Under the pieces are notes generated by a model. That model was not told where the DNA came from. It saw only the letters and a list, made by a program, of their open reading frames with translations, and made no database searches. Below, piece by piece: positions 11,000 to 23,388 of a stretch of 64,000 nucleotides of DNA (the stretch's first letter is position 1; every line of letters starts with the position of its first letter). Origin of the DNA: Branchiostoma floridae (Eukaryota > Chordata > Leptocardii > Amphioxiformes > Branchiostomatidae); NCBI RefSeq assembly GCF_000003815.2, contig NC_049991.1, positions 13,177,755 to 13,241,754 on the forward strand. Reading direction: 5' to 3'. A program made the position numbers and the translations under genes.

Positions 11000-12003
11000 T
11001 TAAAGCCTGGGGCACAACCCGCCGTACGTGCAATTTGTCCGTACGTTTTTTTGTGGAGGCCACGTCCGACACGTATTCCTGAAAACGTGGGGAACGACTG
11101 GCAAGAGCAGGGAGGGAGTACGTCAACGCACGTCACTCGCACGGTTGCGCAAGGTGTAAGTACGTGGTCTGCACGCCACGCCTGGCTGCGAGCGGTTGCG
11201 TTCATCGTTCGTTACGGAAGTGGTAGGTGAGTTGCACGTGCTTACAACGTACGGTCTCTGTGCGATTACGGTCTCTGTTAACGTATGCAGGCCCTACTTA
11301 CACGTGCTACTTACGTACGGTTTCCTTACTCGCATGGTGTAAGTGCGTTCAAGTGCGATGAACGTAAGTTTTTCGGGGATGTATATATAGGACGACCTTT
11401 CAAGGTCTTTCTTTTGGGCGGCTCTGGTCGAAGCTGCTACTGATGCAACTGACGGCTTCTTCTGCGTCTTCTTGCGCATCTTGGAGACGGGTTGGCAGTC
11501 TTTCGTCGACTCGGCTCTATATACTGCAGAAACCATGTGCTCAATGCCACGTGCGTTGTACGTGCGGAGCACCTGCTCCCTCGTTACAGTGCAGGTGTGT
11601 TGTGCGTCGGCATTCACAGGTGAACAAGTGAAGCGCGAATTAAGCACGGAACACGCAATCACCACTTCCGTAGCACGCACGTTCTACGTGCGCCGTCCGT
11701 ACAGCAATTGACTGTGAGAACACTTTAATACACTCACGGAGCCAGTGCGTTGTACGCTCATTGGCTGTACATGGCAGGTGCGTCGCCCGTACTGGCACGT
11801 ACGGAGGGCGACTCCGCAGCCCGAACGCGGAGAGAGTTCCGCATGCACTTAAATTTCTACGGCGTGTCTGCGTGCTCCCAAATCCGTCGAATTCCCTACG
11901 AGCTCGTACGGAGACGGTACTTACCACTTACGGACACCAAAAGATTGCCCACGTTTTGGCACGTATTTGCACGTACGGCGGGTTGTGCCCCTAGCTTAAA
12001 GCC
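11000..12003. mobile_element. ~1-kb CGTACG-rich element with 25-bp perfect TIRs and an 8-bp candidate target-site duplication
   Basis: A perfect 25-bp inverted repeat (GGGGCACAACCCGCCGTACG plus GTGCAA) lies at 11009-11033 and, inverted, at 11967-11991. The 8-bp word TTAAAGCC flanks it directly on both sides (11000-11007 and 11996-12003). That would fit hAT- or Mutator-type 8-9-bp target duplications, although four extra bases sit between the right TIR and the flank. The interior is packed with CGTACG, ACGTGC and CACGTACG palindromic words. Open frames on both strands are composition artefacts without domains. Confidence 0.6.
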
Positions 12004-13165
12004 GGGAACGGGTTTTTTGTGCGTTCAAATCTAGGCACGCGTTAAAAATCTGCGCGTCAAAAATAAAGGCCTTGAAATATGCCAGCAAATGTGCAGTGAG
12101 AAATTCTTAGGCAGAAAAATGTGACCCCATTATATGATTTTCCATCTGTTACCTGGATTTGGGGTTTGAAAAGCCCAGATTTTTAGGTCTTTTGGAATAG
12201 GTTAATTTGCAAAATATCCAGAATATTTCAAAATTAATTAAATTTGACGCAAATACATGGGAAAATTACTAACGTGTATCGTTTTGTAAAATATTAGGCT
12301 TTACTCAATTCTATAAGCTTCATTTCTCAAGCAGATTGTTTCACATGCAAATTTCAACCTTTTTGCGCGTGATGACTTATATGTCGTATGGCAGGAGACA
12401 CGTTTACTACAACAGGGGTCGGATCAGAGTAACCTGATACATTATTGAAGGTGGTATAGGCCCCTGCAACACAGGAGACAGTTCTACATCTAAACTGTCA
12501 ATCACCTGGCAACCCAAACCCAACCATGGCTGTATTCACAACCAAGAATAATGAAACGGAACGTTCATGGTGACAAATTTATCCGTTTTAGCTTGCCAAA
12601 CGGATGAACCGTTTCATTTTTTTGCATCGTGAACAGGGCCTTCCATATGATATTTAAGTACACTTTACCATTGCTGATCACGAAGGTACCGTACCGCCAA
12701 AAGCGACCGCTATTACCGTCTATAGGAGTTGCAGTGTGGTTTCTGACTGACTGCCAATGACTTTAAACCACTGCAAATATTTTCTCCTTCGCGCAAAAGT
12801 ATGTCCCCGCAATCTCAAATACATGTACAGCTAATAGACAATGGACTGGTAGAGAACAAATTTTATTGAGTTTGTCACGTGCACAGCAAGTTGTCTCCCA
12901 AATCATAATGCCGGCTTTGACGGCTTTTGGCGGACGTGCGTCTCTTTATGGCGCAAAAAAACAGTATACATGTATTTCAATTCACACTGTAGTATGGATT
13001 AAAATACTAAAAAGTTCTATTTATTTCTTACCTAACTAAAATGTTTTCTAAGAGCCCTTACATTAGTTATGAATCGTTCGGTGTCATTGGTCAAGCCTTG
13101 ATAATGGCTAAATTTCAAAAGCATCCAACAATGGCTTGTTTAGCAACTTTCCTGTAAAAAAATGT
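12004..13165. other. AT-rich interior of the long-TIR block
   Basis: No coding exon, RNA gene or clear repeat unit was recognised between the CGTACG-rich element and the right inverted-repeat arm. Confidence 0.4.
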
Positions 13166-13865
13166 TATTTTTCACCGTTGCCATGGCAACCAATGTGGAA
13201 ATTTGTCTAAATTTATTTCAAAATGGTTCCAAATATATTCAACGGGTATTTGTATGATCTAAGTGCAGAGAAATACTCATCAAATGTGGTTGGGGATTAT
13301 TAAAACCACTTTTGATGACTTGTAATAAACGATTTTTGGTAGTTCTATATATTTGAGTGACGTCACAAAATCACGTGATAATTCCTATAAAGCTGGGCAT
13401 CTGACATGGTTATCATGCAAAATAATGAAGTAGAGGAATCAACCTTTTCAAAAAAGTAAGTCACCCTTTGTCCCTTTGTTTGGTACCAAATGGCCATTTT
13501 GGGGGACCTGGCCCATGGACTATATCGTTTATTTGAAAGTTGTTGCCGTACATTTTATGCACGATTATCGAGCAATAAAGTCATAAGTCATGCAGTGCAC
13601 ATAAACAGAAAACTAGGACACGTTACATCAATACTATGCCTGTCTTGTGTTATGCTGTCAACAGCTGGAGAGACTTAGAACAATTCAACAACCTGTTCCA
13701 GCACAACAGACACTGAAACACGTTACAAACAGGAACATATGGGATATTTTGCTAGTCTTGGCAATGATGTCAACTAGCTTTGCTACATTTTGCGGATGCC
13801 TTATGTTGGTATGACTTTGCCTTTTTGTCTTTCTCCTCAGACGTCTTATGTGGTATTGTCATTTG

Positions 13866-14006
13866 CCTCTCTCTCTTTCTTCCTCCCTCTCTTTCTCTCT
13901 CTCCCTCTCCCTGTCTCTGTGTCCGTCTGTCTCTCTCTGTCAGAGTCTGTCTCTGTCTCTCTTTCTCTCTCTCTCTCTCTCACACACACTCTCTCTCCCT
14001 CTTTCT
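13866..14006. repeat. CT-rich (polypyrimidine) microsatellite
   Basis: About 140 bp of imperfect (CT)n with CTGT and CTTT interruptions and a short CACACA core near 13981. It yields Ser/Leu-rich or Arg/Glu-rich open frames on the two strands that are not genes. Confidence 0.9.
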
Positions 14007-17000
14007 GATTTCTGATTGAGCACCCGCACGCTTCTACATGGATTATGGGATTTGAACGTAATCCGATTTACCACAGGAATGACGCTGGTAGCAAGTACTT
14101 TGTCAGCGTGGCTCGGGGGGTCTGGGGCTGACAGCGATAAAGACACACCTGTCCGTGTCCTTTAAACCATACGGTATCGTTTTTCATTGGTGGCTTTCTA
14201 TGTATGTATGTATATAAGTATGTATGTGTACATCAAATCAAAATGTCAGCCTCATATAAGCATTATTTATGACTGTATATGTAAATTGTTCATATGTGAC
14301 CACCATTGTAAATCTTTTTTCATAGAATTGTTATTCAGACCCCATCATTTTCTTGCTTCAAACTTCCATATTCGTACGGTCTGGGTGTAAATATTTCATA
14401 AACACGTAATTTCAGTACTATGCCATTAACAAGCATACACATGTACAATTTGTCATAATGTGTATCATTCATTTTTCACATTTACAAAATGATTCTCAAC
14501 AAAATATGTCTTAGAGCAAGTAAATTCGGTACACGTACAAATAAGCAACTTTTCGAGAGTACCAACGATCAAGCAGTAGAGAGATAATGTTAGACTGCCC
14601 TACAATTGGCTAGAGCTATGGTACACATTCTCCAAACATTTAGCCGATTCTATCAGGGTTTCAATGCTGACACTACGCTACACCTGTCTGGTAACAAGAA
14701 CTGGTTAATGGCTTCCACTTGCTCCAAATCTATCACAGCGTGTATATTTAAAGCTTAATTCATGTGTGTCTTTTCCTTCGACCTTTTGTCTCATTCTATC
14801 AAGACAACCTATTCATTATCTTAATGTACTGTGCATGTTTGTCTGAATAGGTCTCCGTTTCTGTCTTTTCTGTCTGCTGATAGTGATATTTCATCAACAA
14901 GTGACGTCATAAAAGTTTCTTCAAAAGCTCACCTTTTCTTCAGACGTCTCCGCCCCGGAAAGAAAGTCTTAATTTGGAGTTGCCAACACAAAGTCCAGCA
15001 CGGTTACCACCACACTGGTATACACACCCCCAGGCGACGTGCAACAGGTGGATCAGTTTCTTCTCGTCTCCTAGCAACCGGAAACAAGAAATATTTGTCA
15101 TTATCTTTCCATCACCAAGGTTTTGTCTGACGCATTTTCACCAACGCGTGTAAGCCTTCTGATTTGTAAAACAGTCTTTTTCACAATGTCCACGCCACCA
15201 TGATATCAATAATTCAGCCGCCATTGTGTCTATCTGGGTCACTAGAAATCGCCTGTCCAACAATATGGGACGGACAACATGACGCGTGCTTGTTACTGGA
15301 TATATGGGTGTCTGGTAGTTTTAAAAACAGTCTTCATGCAGACTTAGAAACACAGTCTTTATAAATCTTTCACATGTATGTGATTAAGTGATAATGACCA
15401 AAATGTGTCTAGTTTCTTCCGTCAAAGTTTTGCAAAGAAACTTGGGAATTGGATCAATGTGTTCCTTGATTTGTTACTGTCGTGGTGATATTGCACGCGC
15501 GGTCGCAACGTGTTCTAAGTCTTACGTGATCGCCACTCAATAGGACTAATTTTTCTATCCCACAGGGTGCGATCACTTATCTACAACAAAACACGGGGAA
15601 ATTGAAAGGGTTCGTATGTTACATATTCACGCAGTACATCACTCAATTCGTCGATGGGCAGCCAATATCCAAGCATTTGGGCCACTCTTTATTCGAAACA
15701 AATTCCTCTCCCTTTATCGAATTCAATCAGTTCTACCAAACATTCTATAATGATACGTGTTTCAAGTATTTCTATTTTTGACTAAAATAACTTACATTTT
15801 ACACCGCTTTTGGTGCGAAATAAAGTGCCCCTCATATATGGACTTATAAGTTCGGAAAGGTGTTTTTTTGTCTCATTGGCTGAAACAGGGTCATTTCACT
15901 TCGAGTTACGTGCTATAGACAACGTACGTAGTAACGCTCCATTGGGCAACGCCGTGTCTTGACTTGCCACAAGTGTAAAAGGCCTGACATATCTGGTCCG
16001 TTTTGTTTTGGCAGCTCACGAAATCTTCTCTACGACAGATATTCAGCATTATATATTGACTTTTAGTACAATTTTTCACGTTTTGGGTTCTACTTTGTCC
16101 TTGGTCTCATGCTTAGCTAACGAATCATAATTTCTTTCGACCGTATAGAATTGTTCTATTGTTGATGTTAGATATTATTACAGCAATATTCTGGCAATAT
16201 TCTTGGTGACCTATGGGAATTGTTTCTATGCTGGTACTACTACTATCGGCCCCATTGTTTGATGTTGAAACTGATACTAATGACAAAGTCACCCCCTTAG
16301 CTGTTGCGACACGCAGGACTATGGAAGATAATGGCGCCCACATCCTCGCAAATGTAGTCTGGTTTTGGAGCATCATGGTGGCATCCTTTCCGCATGATGG
16401 ATGCTCTGTAGCATCTCGAGGGAGCGTCCGGTTGTATGGATTGTTCTCTAAAGGAAATCGTGATTGATACAGAAGGGAGTGAAAATATGTAGCATTTAGA
16501 TTCAATGCACATCTACATTTGTGTTTTATCTTTTATACAATTTTCTTTAGTCATAAAAGTTGCAAAGCTATCGTGGGGCTGTTCATGAAAAAGATATTTG
16601 TTCGTGTTCAAAAGCAACACGGAAGACATGGATATGATGTCCCCTGCGTTTTCCGTTTTCCTAGGGGATTAACCTGAATACAGCTATATTTGCAAAACAT
16701 CACCACCTAACATCTCCGTCCTGTCCACTCACAAACGTGCTTATGTTCTACATCTTTACGAGTCACGTGGTGGAAGTGCGAATATAAGTACCTGTAGAGT
16801 GCAGACAACAGGTAACCTGACCACACTTCTAATGTTCTCTTCCTTCCTTTTTTTGATAAAGTACATAACGTTACCTCTAGGGCAAACGTGTAGCGTTGTC
16901 GGACTAATTTTATTATAATAATTTCTTTTATAATGGACGTATTTGTACAGAGGTGTTGGCTATCATGACAGTAAAAAAACATAATTTCAGGAGGAATGTG

Positions 17001-17321
17001 ATTTGACTGTCGTTTTCTTTTTTATTTGTTTGTTTGTTTGTATGTTTGATGTTTTATAGTCATTCTCTGACCTTTTGTGTAAATTGTACTGCAATGCTTC
17101 TCGTCTATTTGACTCAGATTAATTTCAATTTTCAATTTTCTACAAAGTTTCTTTTCGGGATCCCTAGCGGTGTGACCATGTGAACAATATTAGAACTTAG
17201 GACCGACTGACCCTTGATATTTATCAAGTCGCAGATATTGACCCGATGTTCCCCCACCCTAACCCAAGGCAAGCCGAGAATTCCTGGTGTGACGTTGACC
17301 TTAGCATCCGCGAAACGGAAT

Positions 17322-17336
17322 GGGGGGGGGGGGGGG
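17322..17336. repeat. Poly-G tract
   Basis: Fifteen consecutive G residues after CGGAAT; the length may be unreliable in the assembly. Confidence 0.9.
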
Positions 17337-19719
17337 ATCTAACGTACGAGTGACCCAACAGGTGTCCCGGACAGGGACGTGCCAGACGCTAAAACGAGCC
17401 GTCCTATCTATAGCCCCTCCCATTTATTCTTGACATTGACCCAGACGGACTTCTGGATTCCAAACAAGCATGGTCATGTCTCTGTCGGCGCTTTTCATGA
17501 ATTCAACTAACCCGTTTTTCACCGCTACATTCTGTGCAAACTGTTTCTGTAGCCGTTTTCTTGTCCTAAATGACACGTATATGCCTCTATGGCATTCATG
17601 TGTTCTAGGTGATTGTCTCTGTTACATGATAGAATAAACGAATATATCAGTCATTTTATCTTTGGTTTCAATTCAAACACTGGTCTTCCTGATGTCAGCA
17701 TCTACCATAGCTGTCCTGAGCAGGCGAACTTCTCTCTGAAACAAGTCTCGTCCGGACAAAGCGTCTATTTTTACCGCTTCCAGGCGGTATGAACTTGATT
17801 TGGCGATTTGTGCTCCTAAAGACTAACTATACCATTACTTCTCAGATATCTGGATTGAATCTCTAGTTTAGGACGGTCGAGAACAACGTAAGTACATGAA
17901 AAGAATTTATTTGCATGCATTGTAAGTAACATTTAGTGGCTAGTCCATTTATATTTCAGCATCTTGTGTTGGCTCGCATTCTTAAAGATGACAGATTATT
18001 CCAACTGGCAAGTGTCAAATCCAATTTTACGTAAAATTTCAAGTTATCCATACGTTGTCTTTTCATGACGTGAACAGTTGTGATAGACAAGACTCACGCT
18101 GAGAGGTACAACACTTAATGTAATGGTCATTGACTGGTCGTAAATTTCCCTGTATTGATGATAGATTCATTTGCTTTTATTTCGTCCGTCTTGTACGGCA
18201 ATCCTCGAATATTTTTAGCTAGACGTACATGATTTGTCAGCATTTGGATTCACAATTATTTATTCTAATGTCTGTTGTGATTTTACCATCATGCACATTA
18301 ACACTACATAGAAAAGCCATCGATAAGTAAAGGATGGTATGCCCATAACATGGTAATGAACTCATAACTCTGATAGTTTTTTCTGGCAAGCTAAAACCTT
18401 CGATTTCTACTGATTCATGTATATTTCTCTGTACAATCTCCCCCATCCCTGTGTGAATCACTGTTGTGGCTCACTAGTTTATCCCGAAGTTTCAAGTCCC
18501 CCTAATACGTAACAGTTATACAAGCTTTGCTCTCGTGGTGTCTTTGTTTCGCCGGGACCTCCTATGTATTGAATGTACAAAGTCAGACATACACATGCTG
18601 TATAAACAGACCTGTGAGTTGCCTGTCGGCTGAGACAGAAATAAAGCCTGACCCGAGTGCTATGTACAGGGGCTACATTAGTGTGTTATTTTTGGCACAC
18701 CCTTGCTAGCTGGAGATAGACTATTAGGGAGCATGGTCTACCCTCAGATTTCAGTTACTGTAGGAGACTGTGAAATACTGTTTTCGTTCGTTTTCATTTG
18801 ACATCAGACAGTTACTAAATCTAGTAGAGCGGTAGAGGAAAGCTAAAACCTTGTGTGGACCCATCAGAGCGACTGTAGAAAATTGTGCTCACTACTTCTC
18901 GAAGAACAACGCGATAGTTAGGTGGCCATTTTTAAAGGTTCTGGTCTTTAATTGTCTTCGTCATGGTGTGTGGGGGATCCTCAAGTTCGGGGTTTGTATA
19001 TGATACGTGTATGTTGAACAAAAATTCAATACACACATCAATTTATAAACATGTATAACCCAACACGAAATAACTGGCATATGTTTCAATTATTTGAGTC
19101 TTGGACATTTCACCACATGTGCACATAGAATATCCTGAGCAAATTGTCCCAATGACAGTTTTAGACTACACTTTTGCTTATAAGCAAGTTATTATATGAC
19201 ATGACTTTAAGGACATGTTTGTCTTAAAAATGGACCAAATAGATGTTTTATGTAATTTAGCTAACTCAAGTATCATGAGGAATGATTTTGTTACTAGTAG
19301 TTAGCACAGAGGTATGATTTAGACTACTTCTGTGTAGGGTTCGCGGGTTCGCCAAATCTTATTAAACTTGCTAGTTTCTCTTAATAAGTCTTACGAGAGA
19401 GAAAATGTTCCTGGTATATTTTCTAAACTTTCCGATCTCGTGACAGTATAATTTTGAACAGCTGGTGTGTTACGCCGAAGATAAAGATATAGATACTAAT
19501 TCTGCAACAGTTTGACCTGTGGATCCGACCCCAGAAAACCGGTTGGACAACGACAGTCCTTCAACAATTACAGACTAAGTGGTCAGCAGGAATCATTTGT
19601 GTCGATGGACAAACAATGAAGCCCTCATTTTCAGATGATAGCGCGATGTGTAGACGTCACGTTATTTTGCATATCATTAAACCCATAGCCATAGCAACGG
19701 TTAGTTTACATGCGGACTC

Positions 19720-19901
19720 ATAAAGCCTAGCGTGCGTCCGACAAGTAGTCAGACAGAACAGAGGATTTGGGTACAGGTCGGGGAGAGACGACTAGGATTT
19801 TGTTTCATCTTGTTGCATAAAGACGGTTTTGACACAAAAGAAGAACTTATAATAGCGAGGACAACCGGAAAAAATTGTTCATCTCTTCCTTGGATCTTTT
19901 G
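19720..19901 (+). promoter_or_regulatory. Candidate promoter-proximal region and non-coding first exon of gene B
   Basis: Gene B's start codon lies in an exon that opens with a splice acceptor (AG at 23338-23339), so at least one upstream 5' UTR exon must exist. A clean donor (TTTTG/GTGAGT) follows position 19901. The preceding ~180 bp are GA-rich, and a GACGTCA half-CRE-like word and an ATTTTGCAT octamer-like word sit just upstream (about 19650-19670). This is the best-looking candidate I can find but is not proven; a transcript would decide. Confidence 0.25.
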
Positions 19902-22900
19902 GTGAGTCTTTTTTAACACTTATAGTTCATTTTTTCGAACATAAGGTTTTACTTCTTCGATGAAATGTTTAAGGTACTGGTATATTGACTTCGGTGCGCT
20001 TTGCTGGTCCAGGAATTAATGCCTGTACTTAGCCCGATAGGGCATGAATGTGCAATAAAGGCTATAACATTAACATTAATATTGCGGTCATTTGAAATGA
20101 GATACTAGTAACATTTTGATGAATTTTGATTTACATTTGTTCGGCCTGGTTGTGCAAGCGAAGCCCAAACACCTGCCTTGACTGTAGGGGATAAATGACT
20201 ACATGCATTCTTGCGGTTAGAAACAACTCGAAACCTTTTAAAAGCTTATCTATCCTGTTGGAATTTGAACAAAAACTGCCACGGAGATGTCTTTGGCGTA
20301 AACCTTTTCCAAAATGGTCCAGATTATGCACTAGTATGCACCTGTTAGTTGGTATATTTTTACGTGTTGTCTGTAGCTGTGGCAAATTACCACGAGGGCC
20401 TTGCTGGGTAAGAGGGAAGAAAGCCTTCCCTGCGTCACAGACCATGCCTTTACAGAGACGCCTTTGAGTGTCGGAACTTTGTCAGGATTACTTCTTCTTT
20501 TCACGTGTTGCTTCAATGCCTGGTGTCTTTGTACACGCTAGCTAAACATAGGCATTGTAGCCAGGCTGGATTTCTCCACCGCGGGGCGGGATCACTAGTT
20601 AGAGATTACTAAGCGTTTTGGGGTGTGCAGTTTGGCGAAGAGTTTCTCTGGGAGTATACGTCTTGCAGGGACAGAAGCGCACATACTTCTTATGTGCGGT
20701 GATTCTTGGATGGTGGAGATTGTTTAGTAGTCTTGCAATTGTGACGGCATACTGGACACACTCAAGAATTCAGAAGCATTTTGAATTACGTCCATTTGTG
20801 ACATCGGCGGTATAAGAAAGGTTTGTGTGTCTAGTCTTTTTTGAAAATAGGTAAACTATTATCACTATCCAGTCATAATTTACGGTAAATCTTGCTCTGA
20901 TCAGAATATACAGAGTAACTGTTGTGTATTCAGTTCTAAACCCACGTCTTGTCGTTTGTAAAGTTTATACAAGGATGCTGCTGTTTGTTTGTACAGCGAC
21001 AAAGAACAGGTTTTTCTGAAAGAATGGATTCACCTGTGACAGGGTCGGCTTCGCTTTGTACCGAGTTCCATTCAATACTGTCGTATGGCTCCCTTTTAAC
21101 ATTCTTCAGCATACTTATAAAAATGACCGTACTTTGATAAACATAGGGTTATAGTATAGAAGGCTACATACCCGGCATTTTTAGTAAGTCGTACCTGGGA
21201 CCGTGGTCACCATAATGCTACATAATGCTATGGTATTTGTCGACTTTGTTGGCAACACTTGCTATATCAACTATAGGGTGTAGAAAGATTGGTTTTTGAG
21301 TTAGCCTTGGTTATCAGGTCTGAAGGTTACCAATGTTGAAATGTGTAGATCTGTGTTTCATCCCATAGATAGGTTTTAGAAAATTGTCTACTTTTCTGCT
21401 GTGTTAAGTTAGTCAAAGTAGAAAAGTCACATAATCACGAAATCCAGTGAGTCACGTGAAATGTTGTTACTGATATTCCTTGGTGGGACAAGTGACAAAG
21501 TTTGTTGTTTTTAGATCCTAGAGACAAACTTTATGATTGTTTGAGGGTTAGTTACGCCAGGTCGTTGCCATGGCACCAGGGTAAACATAAGACAACGCAT
21601 TACCTGAATAGCCCCGAGCATTGTCGTCCTAGATTCCTGTCAATCACCACATTGTTCCCAGAAGGCCAGAGAAAGACGTCATCATTTTCACATTTCATTC
21701 CGGACTGAAATACGTACCATGACTTAATTATGAATTGCTGAATTCTGCCTTTCTAAAGATTTTCTGCTAAATGGAGAAGACAGAGGGTAGTTTGTAGACG
21801 TAGACTTTTCAAAATCATTCAGACAAAGGACTGTTTAAACCGGTTTTTCAGAAGCTTTACCCACGCACGCCATGTATTAAAGGTAGCAGCACATCTTATA
21901 ACTTTCCGACTTATGAGATATACTTAGCAAAGAACAGCAATTTAGTTCGTTTTTGTTCCATCAATTTATACTGCAAAAATAAGTTTATGACCCATTGCCT
22001 ACCGTGCTTAGCCGTTTGTCACATAGATCTGTAAGGACATGGATAATAAGCATGGTAGCCTTGCACGGGATATTCCCCTTAGGAACATGTAATATAAAAG
22101 GAAGGTGCTTTAGTAAGCGACAAAAGGGTAATGATATATTAAATACTGGTCCCGCAAGTAGCAGATGTTTAGAGTGTGTCCAATGGGACTTCACCTTAAA
22201 CAGTTAACTATTTCACAAAATCCAATGGATGTTTAGAAAAGTTTAATCCACTAACATATACTGGGCGTGGTTTACTAGTAGTTAAAAAAATACACAAATG
22301 CGCACGTCAATACGTGACGTCACTTGACGCATGTCACACAGATGTTTTCATGTTTATGTATCCGTCAATTAGTAGTTTTTGCACGGTCACCATGGTGATC
22401 TTTTGTAACAAAGATAAAGGAGGTGGTCAAAGTGATCGAAAGTCTAACGTTATATGTGAATGTTCGAATTATCAATCTTTATTGTTCTGTCACTTTAGTA
22501 TGGAATCCGTTTCAAGCAATCCCATATGGATTTTTAAAAGGGCGTTTCAGCACACAAAAATGCAGTGTGCAATGTACCAGTTTTTCGTTACGCACTAAAT
22601 GTGGTATTTCTCAAACTTTTTGACACAATGGAGGCATATCAAATGTGACTTCACAAGTTTGAGCTACTAGTAGTTGCGTTTAACTGTTTTACATGCATTA
22701 AACAGGTCGGTTTTAGGACTAGGACTCACAATGGGGAAAAACTTACACGTGCTTGATGCAATATTTAAAGATCTCGCTCCGCCTCTGGCTATTTTTTTTT
22801 GTTTGCTCCTGGCTGCCTAGACAACTGACGCAGTCAACTGTACCGTCTAATTCCCTCCGGACAGAAGTCGTAATTATCACCATTGTCTCAAACCAATTAC

Positions 22901-23339
22901 AACAGTGTTGATGAATGGGGGCAGCGTTTTGTTTTGTGCAGTGTCTTGGCAACTGGGCGTGGTGCTATTTTCTGCCGTAATTAGAGATTTCTCTACAATT
23001 TCGCAATGTTTATACCTCTGAATTAGCAAAAGCCGGCGAAAAAAGCAGAAGGTCATTTGATACTTTGCACCTGCTCTATCTTTTGATATCCCGTTACCTT
23101 AGAAATATTTTTGAGAGTAAACTAATGCATCATAAAAACTGATCACCAAACTTAAAAACTATCGCTCTCGCTGCATTCATGATCTTTGAAGCGCCATTTG
23201 TGGCCGTGTTAAGTAAACCTTCCTTTCCTCCATTGAGACCTGTTTTGAAACCATTCACGAGGATAAATTGTTGCGCTGTACGTGTCAAAAGTTGATAATT
23301 TCTAGTCCGTTCCATGACAGAATACTTTTGTTCTTTCAG
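19902..23339 (+). other. Region upstream of the gene B start exon (probable 5' UTR intron)
   Basis: No coding exon recognised. At about 20018-20085 a fragment with AGCCCGATAGGGCATGAATG, then GTGCAATAAAGGC and a TTAACATTAA tail resembles the 3' end of a LINE or SINE (weak). A CACGTCAATACGTGACGTCA CRE-type cluster lies near 22300-22320. Other open frames in this stretch have no domain. Confidence 0.35.
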
Positions 23340-23388
23340 GATCTCTCCGACAATCACACTTGCGTTATCTTGGAAAAAGACACTTGGA

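Larger units (their letters stand above)
7263..13522. mobile_element. ~6.26-kb composite element bounded by long, diverged inverted repeats
   Basis: The outer ends are inverted copies: TAGTCCATGGGCC at 7263-7275 and its exact complement at 13510-13522. Homology continues inward. 7358-7424 is the diverged complement of 13351-13420, sharing CATGATAACC, CAGCTTT, ATCACGTGA and GTGACGTCA in the same order. Further in, both arms contain the palindrome GTTGCCATGGCAAC (7969-7982 and 13177-13190). The left arm is roughly 730 bp and the right arm roughly 350 bp, so the arms have lost or gained sequence. The centre holds other nested repeats and no transposase frame. It looks like an old foldback or long-TIR non-autonomous transposon later hit by other elements; the family is not identifiable. 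Confidence 0.55.
13523..19719. other. Intergenic region, no gene recognised
   Basis: All open frames here are short (at most about 126 codons), overlap on both strands and show no domain, signal peptide or paired splice signals matching the neighbouring gene family. Contents that can be named are a CT microsatellite (13866-14006), TATG runs (about 14200-14230), a TTTG run (about 17020-17045) and a 15-G homopolymer (17322-17336). Confidence 0.5.

Noticed and set aside
10817-12034. Open frames up to 137 codons on both strands
   Set aside because: They lie within the CGTACG-rich transposon-like element and have no recognisable transposase motif.
13780-14146. Ser/Leu-rich (+) and Arg/Glu-rich (-) frames
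   Set aside because: Translations of the CT microsatellite.
22290-22330. CRE-like TGACGTCA cluster as a gene B enhancer
   Set aside because: The palindrome is present, but about 1 kb from the start exon and without other promoter evidence; too common to call.
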